This document shows, in pieces, positions 51,112 to 58,437 of a stretch of DNA of 64,000 bases. Position 1 is the stretch's first letter. The number at the start of each line of letters is the position of its first letter. The stretch is taken from NCBI RefSeq assembly GCF_010119385.1, contig NZ_VFIE01000017.1:555042-619041 (forward strand). Direction: 5' to 3'. This DNA is from Nesterenkonia haasae. Lineage in GTDB: Bacteria; Actinomycetota; Actinomycetes; Actinomycetales; Micrococcaceae. Made by a program: the position numbers and the translations under genes. The notes beneath the pieces were generated by a model. It worked only from the letters and a program-made list of their open reading frames with translations, searched no databases and had not been told where the DNA came from.

Positions 51112-51843
51112 TTATGTGCCCTCAAGCGAAATAGCACTCGCTTTCTGGACTACCTGATTCGCTAAAATGAGAGACGGATCAATTAGCGGGCGTGGGGAGC
51201 TTTCAGCCGAGAGCGCCAAAGGTATTTCAGTGCATGCTGCAACTATGACATCAGCGCCATCTTCCACCAATGATTCCGCCACCTGGACTAGGGCATCCTT
51301 TTGTGACGCGGTGACTGTCCCGGCCTTGACAGCGTAGATGATCTCCATCACTGTGTGCTGGTCAACTGGCTGGGGAACGACCGGACTGACTCCGGCCCTC
51401 GCAAAAGTTCGCTGGTACAAGCCTGCAGCTAATGTCGCATCAGTGGCAAGGAGTCCCGCGGAGGATACATAGGGCAGAGATGCAATGTAGTCACTTGTCA
51501 CGTCAATCATGCTCAGGTACTCAAGGTCGACCCGCCTCTTAACCTCCGGCAGGAAAGCATGTGCGCCATTGCACGCCACCACGTAGAAAGCAGCCCCGGC
51601 ATCCTTGAGGCGCTGGGCCCCGAAGGCCAAGCTGTCTGTGGGGTCGTCACCTGTTCCAGTGATGGCCGCAGAGCGGTCTGGAACTGAAGGATCAGCCCAG
51701 ATCATTACCCGCAAATGATCTTGATCAGCCGACGCAGGTGTGGCAGCGATTAGCTTCGAGTAAAAATCAACCGTAGCTGCGGGGCCCATTCCTCCCAACA
51801 CCCCTACGAGTGGAGATTCTTTACTGAGACGCATCCGAGTCAA
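51112..51843 (-). CDS. Aspartate/glutamate racemase family protein
   Basis: 243 residues. Both catalytic cysteines of the two-base mechanism are present: VACNGAHAF (the usual CNTAH, with Gly for Thr) and AACTEIPLAL. N-terminal GVLGGMGPAATVDFY is the family phosphate-loop-like signature. It should interconvert L- and D-Asp or Glu, or a related acid. Start: TTG at 51843 has AGGG at 7 nt, better than ATG at 51834 (16 nt). Last gene of the cassette, 115 bp after the TupA-like gene. Confidence 0.85.
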   Translation of the reverse strand: MTRMRLSKESPLVGVLGGMGPAATVDFYSKLIAATPASADQDHLRVMIWADPSVPDRSAAITGTGDDPTDSLAFGAQRLKDAGAAFYVVACNGAHAFLPEVKRRVDLEYLSMIDVTSDYIASLPYVSSAGLLATDATLAAGLYQRTFARAGVSPVVPQPVDQHTVMEIIYAVKAGTVTASQKDALVQVAESLVEDGADVIVAACTEIPLALSAESSPRPLIDPSLILANQVVQKASAISLEGT

Positions 51844-51958
51844 TCAAATTCCCTAATGACATACCGTAGCGGGTCGATACTGTCGTGCACTGAGGTGAAA
51901 ACAATCCAGCCGCCCACCTTACTCACGTTCACTGATTAGAAGAGTACTCCCTAGAATG

Positions 51959-52993
51959 CTAGCTAGCCACAGTCTTCCTGTAGGCCTCAAATTTCTTGCC
52001 GTTCAGGAGGTCTTCGCGGAGCCGGGCTTCGGCACGGATCCAAGCTTCACCCATTCGGCGATCCCACTCTGGGCTGAACCTATGGAATTGTCCCGGTCGC
52101 GGCGTGAACTCGCCAAAAACTAGTTCATCTTCACCTAGCAGCATGTCGATCCGCATAAAGGGGTGGGGTATTTCCCGGCTGATTCGAGCTGTCAATTCCA
52201 GCTGTTCAGAAGTTGGTCCAGGGCTGTCGAAATAGTCGTAATCCCAGTCACCGGGACGGACAGATGATCCATCAGGAAGTGAGAAAGAGTATTGCGAACC
52301 GTTTACACCGCGAATAACGTCCAGGTTGAAAAGAACCTCACCGTAAAAGCAGAAAAATTTTGAATCCCTCGCAGGGATGGCTTCGGCCCGGTTTTCGAGA
52401 ATCAGCTCTTCGACAATCCAGCGATCCGGCACCCGCCGGTGGGCCGACTCCATCAGTGATCGTGCATGATCTTCGAAATGTCCCCAGGAGGTTAATTCTG
52501 TTCCGTCTGCGACGTGACGAATCCGGTCATCCGAGAAGGCGAGATAGGTCCCCCTCCCGCCGGTGCCGCTAATGGCTTTGATCACCGAAGGGGAGCGCTG
52601 TGGGACCGTTGAAAAGCGAATTGCTTCAGGGGTTGTTTCCGGTCTACGCACTTCAATCCGGTCCACGAACTGGTAGGCTCGCGTTTTTCTGTTTAGTCGC
52701 CAACTCGGCGGCACGATCCCTAACTTTCGGGATTCTGACTCTTCGACCATCTGGTAGTGAAACGACAGACTTTTTTGGACTGGAAGACGCATTCGTTCCA
52801 ACCGCCGGATTACATGGTGACTCAATGATGAGGGATCTATCCGCTGCAGGATCGCGTCAACGCTTTCCTGCCAGTCCGCATCGTCTCCGGAGGCGGGGGC
52901 CTTCTGGAGCTTACTCAGGAGTACGTCCGCGAGCTCGTGAGATTTGTTTCCAACGTCATCCATCAGCAGATGTGCATCTGAGGTCTTCCGCAT
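51959..52993 (-). CDS. TupA-like ATP-grasp protein
   Basis: 344 residues from the ATG at 52993, which has AGGTG about 9 nt upstream; a GTG at 53005 is also possible. ATP-grasp features: VIKAISGTGGRGTYL (phosphate-binding loop), WIVEELIL, then FFCFYGEVLFNLD and FMRIDMLLGEDELVFGEFTPRPG (metal-binding D and E), which is the TupA signature. TupA was named from the teichuronopeptide locus of an alkaliphilic Bacillus. The N-terminal 90 residues are helical and not recognised. This gene is only about 45 percent G+C in the sample 52261-52380. Confidence 0.75.
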   Translation of the reverse strand: MRKTSDAHLLMDDVGNKSHELADVLLSKLQKAPASGDDADWQESVDAILQRIDPSSLSHHVIRRLERMRLPVQKSLSFHYQMVEESESRKLGIVPPSWRLNRKTRAYQFVDRIEVRRPETTPEAIRFSTVPQRSPSVIKAISGTGGRGTYLAFSDDRIRHVADGTELTSWGHFEDHARSLMESAHRRVPDRWIVEELILENRAEAIPARDSKFFCFYGEVLFNLDVIRGVNGSQYSFSLPDGSSVRPGDWDYDYFDSPGPTSEQLELTARISREIPHPFMRIDMLLGEDELVFGEFTPRPGQFHRFSPEWDRRMGEAWIRAEARLREDLLNGKKFEAYRKTVAS

Positions 52994-53142
52994 TACCGGG
53001 TTCACCTGACTTTCATAGGGGCGGCACCGTTCTGCCGCTTGGCTTCAGCTCAGCTCCCGTGCCTCGCTCATGCTACTGGAACACAATTGACGGGCAGCGG
53101 CGACAGTATTTCCTCAAACAGTGAGATTACTGGGCATTCCCT

Positions 53143-54312
53143 TTACAACGGGTGAAACTCGCCAACCATCGCTTTGTGCCCTTCAACTCCGTCGTCCAGA
53201 GCGGTTTCCGTCAACCATGCAATTAGACGTGGCGGGCCAGTAACCTGTCCTGTGATATGTCCGAGGGCTGGGTCGCTCACCTCCAACTCGGTTTTAAGAT
53301 CCAACCGTGCGGCCTGACGCTCATAAGCATCTCTAAACGCCGCAGGGGCGACTGCTCCATCAAATCGGACCTGGACAGTGATCTTGCTCCGGGTAGGCCC
53401 CAAAGGGACACCGCGCAACTCGAAACTGAGAATTTGGCACGCGAGCTGTGCAGCTAACGAAGGATCCAGCTTCCACTGCGCCTCGAGCCAGGGACGTTCG
53501 GACAGTTCGACCACCACTGTGTCCTTGCTAGGCGTATTTTCCCTAAAGTTCGGCACAATCATGTCGACTGCCGCCAGGGCCAATCCCGGAATCACTTTGG
53601 CAGCCTTTACCGCAGTCGAGGCGATGCTGGGGTCAATCACTTCTGTGATGTCTTGGAATCCGCTCTCCGGTTTCCAAGGGCCTGAGGGACAGTACAGTGC
53701 GCTCCTGACGGTGCCGTCCACCACAAGCACCCTGACGTACTGTCCGGATACTTCTCTTTCCACCAGAAACCTGTAGCTCGAAGGCGCTACCGGAACGCCG
53801 TCGCGCAAACCGGGCTCCCGCAGTTCAGTCATCGCGTACGAGGCCCGCGTAAAGTCTTCACGAATATCCAAAGGCGTGTGGAGGTATTCGATGGCTTCTC
53901 TCATCTGCTCCGCATCGGAAACAGAGGGAATCACCCCGATGGTGTTGTCGCCCATAGTCGGCTTAACGACGACAGGGAACCCGATCCGTTCTGCAAATTC
54001 AACGGCTTGGCGTGCACTTTTGCCAATCGAGAAGGTTGCACCCCGCGGAACAGAAAAGCCTTGCTTTTCTAACAACGCACGTCTTACCCGTTTGTCCTGC
54101 GCAAAGGTCACACCAGCCACCGTCGAGGACTGCGGCACACCGTGCACAAAGGACGCGTCCCCCAAAACCGGATTGCCGGACCCCACTAAGAGCACTTGTC
54201 TCGGCAGTACTGTGACCGCGAGGTCACGTTCCAGCGCCGCTGCGTGCACTTCGAAACCATCGCGCAGGAAAGAATGAATAGGCGGATCCTCAAGCGTGCC
54301 ATCAGCGTCCAT
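53143..54312 (-). CDS. ATP-grasp ligase with degenerate acylphosphatase-like tail
   Basis: 389 residues. ATP-grasp domain about residues 70-305: KRVRRALLEKQGFSVPRG, FPVVVKPTMGDNTIGV (lysine and glycine loop), FLVEREVSGQYVRVLVVDG, AAVDMIV (Asp) and VVELSERPW, where Ser replaces the usual metal-binding Asn. The last 80 residues align with the acylphosphatase-like domain of the upstream protein (VRFDGAVAPAAFRDAYE against VLIRGKISGVGFHRWLR) but lack the active Arg and Asn. It overlaps the upstream gene by 11 bp; coupled translation is expected. Substrate unknown. Confidence 0.75.
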   Translation of the reverse strand: MDADGTLEDPPIHSFLRDGFEVHAAALERDLAVTVLPRQVLLVGSGNPVLGDASFVHGVPQSSTVAGVTFAQDKRVRRALLEKQGFSVPRGATFSIGKSARQAVEFAERIGFPVVVKPTMGDNTIGVIPSVSDAEQMREAIEYLHTPLDIREDFTRASYAMTELREPGLRDGVPVAPSSYRFLVEREVSGQYVRVLVVDGTVRSALYCPSGPWKPESGFQDITEVIDPSIASTAVKAAKVIPGLALAAVDMIVPNFRENTPSKDTVVVELSERPWLEAQWKLDPSLAAQLACQILSFELRGVPLGPTRSKITVQVRFDGAVAPAAFRDAYERQAARLDLKTELEVSDPALGHITGQVTGPPRLIAWLTETALDDGVEGHKAMVGEFHPL

Positions 54313-57139
54313 TAGTTCTCCTCCAATTCAGGACCTTGCGGATGCGCCGTCCAGTCTTGATCCGTAAGTGCTCGAATCCCGCACGATCCGGCCGGATTTC
54401 GAAACCCTCTACGAGGGGTTTGTCGATATGCTCAGCCACGTAAGACGTCGGCCTAGCTCGCCGCGGTCCATTGATTAGAGAGCTCACAATTCCAGTTGTC
54501 GCGTTGGTCGGGCCCACGAGCACAGCTTCAATGCGTTTGTCATCAAGGGACCGTACCCATCCTTCCACTCCTGCCTCCAAAGCTCGTCGGCGGAGCCAGC
54601 GGTGAAATCCGACGCCTGAAATCTTCCCTCTGATCAGCACCCGAAGTGCAACATTCTCAGCAGGCTCAGCCGCCACTTGCAGCCCAAACCGCCGGGCCAC
54701 CTCATACATGACGATGCGCGCGACCGGCTTCGGCGTCCCGAACATTGGGTACTGAGAGTTGCCTATTGCTGCGTGAGCGTTGAGTTCACATATGCCGGCG
54801 TCCTGCTCGTCTAGCGGCTTCGTGTGATCCTCTAGCAAAAAATCCACGCCACAGTAGTCCATCCCCGGCACGGAGCGCATCACTTTCAGACAGGCCTCCA
54901 GAATCGAGGGGTGCATTTCCTCCAGAACCGCCATTGATTCACCGCCCTGGGACAAACTGTTGGTACTGCCCAGTCGGACTACCCGACCTGGTTCAGGAAC
55001 CGAGTCGATGGTGAGGTTCTGCTTCTGCAGCTCGTACTTGGCCGCTGCGTTGTACTGCGGCGGGCGTGCCCAGAGATGAGGATTTCTGCGGCGTGCGCTG
55101 TTGCGGTTCAGCAGCAGCTCAGCAACTGTGTGTTTCCCATCGCCGACCACGGAAGCGGGTTCACGCAGGATGGCGGCGACGACCCGCTGGCCCACCACGA
55201 CAATTCGGTAGTCCTTGCCGTTGATGTGCTTTTCTACGATGAAGTCTTGGTCGCCCAGTCGCGTACCTGTCATCAATTCGTGAGCCTGACTGAGCTCTTC
55301 CTCATTCTGAATGTTGGCTACAACCCCAATTCCGCGAACTCCCATAGCCGGCTTCATCACTACCGGGTAGCCGATTCGGCCAGCAAACATCCGGGCGCTG
55401 TCGAGGTCTCCGCGTTCAAATGTGCGGCCCTGCGGCACTGGGACATTTGCACGCTGCAACTGCAGCCTCGTCGCTTCTTTGTGGGTGCACAAGCCCAGGG
55501 CAACACCGCTGACCAAAGGGTTGCGGTTCCACTTGAAGTTGATCGGTTCACGGTGTCCGTCGCTAGCTAGAAACACTCCTTTGGAGTAGCGCGTAGTAGT
55601 CAGTCCGAGGGCCAAGGCTTCACGTTCCGCCAAGTGACCCTTGCTGCCGCGTGCACCGAGCGGGTGCAAGTCATCAATGTCGTCAAAGACGTTGGGCAGC
55701 ATGCCCTCAAATTCGGGAAGCGGCGGCTCTGGGAACGTCTCCATTTTCTCGACGTCATTCACCAGCGAAATGAAGGAAACGCTGACGCCCAAACCTGAGA
55801 CACCGTTCGTCTCCAGACTTGCTATCGAGGCGTCCTCCGCAAAATAAGGGATGCCCTCGTCCTCGAAATCACCTTCGTCATCTTCATCGACGGCGTCGGC
55901 TTCTTCTGGATTCTCTGACAACGAGGAGTCTTGGGAAGTCGCGGCCTTCCCAGCTAGAGGATCAGTGTCCACATTCCTCTGCTCACCCGCTATTTCTGTC
56001 AAAGGGAGCGTCTGCTCTACCGTAGCGCCAATCTCTGCGAGGTCGACTCTCGGAAGCGCCAGAGCGAGTTGGTGCTCAGCTGACGCTCCCAGGCGGCTCT
56101 CATCTCCCATGCCGGTGAGACACACTCGCACACCCGCGGCCGAGGCCACTTCGGCGAGGTCAATCGCAGCGAGCAGGCCGCCGGCCTGGGCGGGCCGGAC
56201 TCGAACGGCGCCAAGACTCCCTGTCTCTAGGATGTCTCGCAACTCTGGGGCATCCCACGCATTATTGTCCGCCACGATATGCACCGAGAGACTGGTGTCG
56301 CTCTTCAATTGCTCATCGGCGTAATTCTGCAAACCTCGCAACTTTTCTACGGATCTCGATCGGAAGGGCTGGGAGATGAATACGTGGTGCTGGTGCGAAG
56401 AGCTCCGGAAAGCGGCGGCTACATCATCCACCAACGCTTCTGAACTCGCAACACTTAGAGTGCTCCCGGCGTCGATCCACACCGTTCGTCCGCTCTCACC
56501 ACCTGAGGCGCCAACCAAACTGCGCAGTGTGGGCAACACTGACTCACGTTCAACTGCACCGCGGAATTTGATTGAGATCGTTTCGCCGATCCCCTCGAGA
56601 TCAGCGACGACACCTTCGAGTACCTCACCAGCACTTATGGGAGTTTCCGGGACTTGCGGCACAGAATCACGCTGCTTACCCAGTAGGCCTGCCAGTGTCT
56701 CCCCAAGATGCTGCGCGAATAGGTCCAAAAGTGATACTTCGATGCCCAAAGAGGTACCGCGGAATGGCCGGGTGTGCCCCTCTTCAACACTGCGCTCTGC
56801 TGCGAGCAGACTCATTTCCTGCATAACCCTGCGGACGGAACGGACAGCTTCTTCGCGATCGGCCGCCATGAACACTTTTCCTTCAAGTCGGCGAACCACC
56901 TCCACTAGGAAGGTCCAGGACGAACCGGCATCGTCCCCGGTCTGAGCCCATCGCGGGTGACCTTCGCCGTAGCTGACGATTTCTGTTCCGTCAGACGTTT
57001 GGGCCGTCAGCTCTACGACGTAATTGGTAGCCGCAGCCCCTCGGGGACGGGGCGCACGATAAGAGAAAGCGCGAGACTGCGTGATCCGCAGCTCACCTGG
57101 CTGCAAGGGACTGGAGTTGTCCTCGCGCGGGTCATTCAT
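54302..57139 (-). CDS. Enolase-superfamily-like / CphA-type ATP-grasp / acylphosphatase-like fusion
   Basis: 945 residues from the ATG at 57139 (GGAGG 7 nt upstream); an earlier in-frame ATG overlaps the MFS gene. Residues about 16-385 look like an enolase-superfamily barrel (YGEGHPRW, IKFRG, WIDAGS, VADNN, RVRPAQAGGL, MGDESRLG), but usual residues are changed: second Lys of KxK to Arg, metal Glu to Ser (FISQPF), later Lys to Arg. An acidic linker follows (about 410-430). An ATP-grasp domain of cyanophycin-synthetase/GshAB type spans about 545-820 (VVMKPAMGVRGIG, ICELNAHAAIGN, metal residues intact). The end is an acylphosphatase-like domain (GKISGVGFH, GWVRS) lacking the catalytic Arg and Asn. 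Confidence 0.8.
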   Translation of the reverse strand: MNDPREDNSSPLQPGELRITQSRAFSYRAPRPRGAAATNYVVELTAQTSDGTEIVSYGEGHPRWAQTGDDAGSSWTFLVEVVRRLEGKVFMAADREEAVRSVRRVMQEMSLLAAERSVEEGHTRPFRGTSLGIEVSLLDLFAQHLGETLAGLLGKQRDSVPQVPETPISAGEVLEGVVADLEGIGETISIKFRGAVERESVLPTLRSLVGASGGESGRTVWIDAGSTLSVASSEALVDDVAAAFRSSSHQHHVFISQPFRSRSVEKLRGLQNYADEQLKSDTSLSVHIVADNNAWDAPELRDILETGSLGAVRVRPAQAGGLLAAIDLAEVASAAGVRVCLTGMGDESRLGASAEHQLALALPRVDLAEIGATVEQTLPLTEIAGEQRNVDTDPLAGKAATSQDSSLSENPEEADAVDEDDEGDFEDEGIPYFAEDASIASLETNGVSGLGVSVSFISLVNDVEKMETFPEPPLPEFEGMLPNVFDDIDDLHPLGARGSKGHLAEREALALGLTTTRYSKGVFLASDGHREPINFKWNRNPLVSGVALGLCTHKEATRLQLQRANVPVPQGRTFERGDLDSARMFAGRIGYPVVMKPAMGVRGIGVVANIQNEEELSQAHELMTGTRLGDQDFIVEKHINGKDYRIVVVGQRVVAAILREPASVVGDGKHTVAELLLNRNSARRRNPHLWARPPQYNAAAKYELQKQNLTIDSVPEPGRVVRLGSTNSLSQGGESMAVLEEMHPSILEACLKVMRSVPGMDYCGVDFLLEDHTKPLDEQDAGICELNAHAAIGNSQYPMFGTPKPVARIVMYEVARRFGLQVAAEPAENVALRVLIRGKISGVGFHRWLRRRALEAGVEGWVRSLDDKRIEAVLVGPTNATTGIVSSLINGPRRARPTSYVAEHIDKPLVEGFEIRPDRAGFEHLRIKTGRRIRKVLNWRRTNGR

Positions 57140-57189
57140 CAGAGAACCTCCAAGTTCGTCATAACCGTAGAAGGCTATCACCGAGGTCT

Positions 57190-58437
57190 CTACACCGTGG
57201 ATGCACCACGCGGCAAAGTATCTGGGGCCGCGGCCCAAGCCGCCGCCCCGACGAGCATAATGAGGCCGCTAAGCCCGAAGGCCCACACATAACCAACCTG
57301 ATCCACAAGCAGACCAGCCACGAGGGGCCCCACAATTGCCCCTAGGTCTTGCGTCATTTGGAAGGTGGAGATGACAGACCCGCCATTCCGCCCCTCACCG
57401 ACGATGTCGGCTACTGCAGCCTGCTGCGCGGGAACCAACAGCCCTGTACCTGCTCCGGCAATCAGACTCAGCAGCACAAGAATCCAGGGCTCAGGCGCTA
57501 GGCCCAGGCAAGCTGTTGTCACTCCCGCAACACTGAAACCTACTATTAGGGGCGGTCGGCGTCCCCAGCTGTCTGATCGCTTGGCCAAAGTCAAGACTAC
57601 GGCCACGTTGCCTGCGGCGAACGCCGTAAGCACCACACCGGCTAATTGCTCGGATTCTAGAAACCACGCGCCCCCCGTGAAGGCGGCCGCCGCGAACAAT
57701 GGAACCAACGAGTTGCGGACTCCTAGACTTGTCCACCCGTTGACGAAACCAGCTGCGAGAGCCGCACGGTAGCTTGGATCGGCCCAGGCTTTACTCACGG
57801 TGGCGAACTCGCGGGTATCTTTGGTGCGCCTGTCCTCAATTCTGCTGGCGCGCAGCATCACCGCGACGACTGCCGCGGCAGCCACAAGTGCAAACCCATA
57901 CACAAGAAACGGGACTCGCTGCCCAAACGCGACTAGCAAAGACCCCATCAAAGGTCCGGTTAGAGAACCGATCATGAAGGAAGAGGCATAAGCTCCCGCA
58001 ACTCGTCCCCGAATCCGTGGTGGAGACTTCCTCGCTATATAAGCCATTGCGGAGACTGTGAAGAACGTAGATCCAATGCCGCCAACCGAACGGAAAATCA
58101 GCAGCAACTCATAGCTCGGGGCGAAGGCGGTGGCGAACATCGACACCGCCACAATGAGAATACCGACCACGTAGACCGGGTTCTCGCCGAGCCGCTGTGT
58201 GAGTTTTCCCGCCAAGGGTGCGAATATCAACCGAAATACCCCAAATGCCGAGATCACAGCAGAAACAGCGAACGCACCCACACCGAAGTCAGCGGTGTAT
58301 TGCGGCAAGATCGGAGTGATGATCCCGTAACCGATAGCGATGATGAATGCAGCAAGAATCATCACCTTGAGTTCACGTGGAATTGCTTTCTCACGCGACG
58401 AATCGTCCTCTGCAATGCCCGTGCCCTTTGGGCTCAC
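57190..58437 (-). CDS. Major facilitator superfamily transporter
   Basis: 415 residues with about 12 hydrophobic helices. Loop 2-3 motif GKLTQRLGENPVYV and RFRSVGGIGSTFF-type segment (seen as LIFRSVGGIGSTFF) mark a DHA1-like drug/proton antiporter. GTG start overlaps the smc stop as GTGA, so translation is coupled to smc. It is the first gene of the cassette and the natural candidate for exporting the product. The gap to the fusion gene is 50 bp. Confidence 0.85.
   Translation of the reverse strand: MSPKGTGIAEDDSSREKAIPRELKVMILAAFIIAIGYGIITPILPQYTADFGVGAFAVSAVISAFGVFRLIFAPLAGKLTQRLGENPVYVVGILIVAVSMFATAFAPSYELLLIFRSVGGIGSTFFTVSAMAYIARKSPPRIRGRVAGAYASSFMIGSLTGPLMGSLLVAFGQRVPFLVYGFALVAAAAVVAVMLRASRIEDRRTKDTREFATVSKAWADPSYRAALAAGFVNGWTSLGVRNSLVPLFAAAAFTGGAWFLESEQLAGVVLTAFAAGNVAVVLTLAKRSDSWGRRPPLIVGFSVAGVTTACLGLAPEPWILVLLSLIAGAGTGLLVPAQQAAVADIVGEGRNGGSVISTFQMTQDLGAIVGPLVAGLLVDQVGYVWAFGLSGLIMLVGAAAWAAAPDTLPRGASTV

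Noticed and set aside
57140..57238. 33-residue N-terminal extension of the fusion protein
   Set aside because: Overlaps the MFS gene and lacks a ribosome binding site; ATG 57139 has GGAGG at 7 nt.
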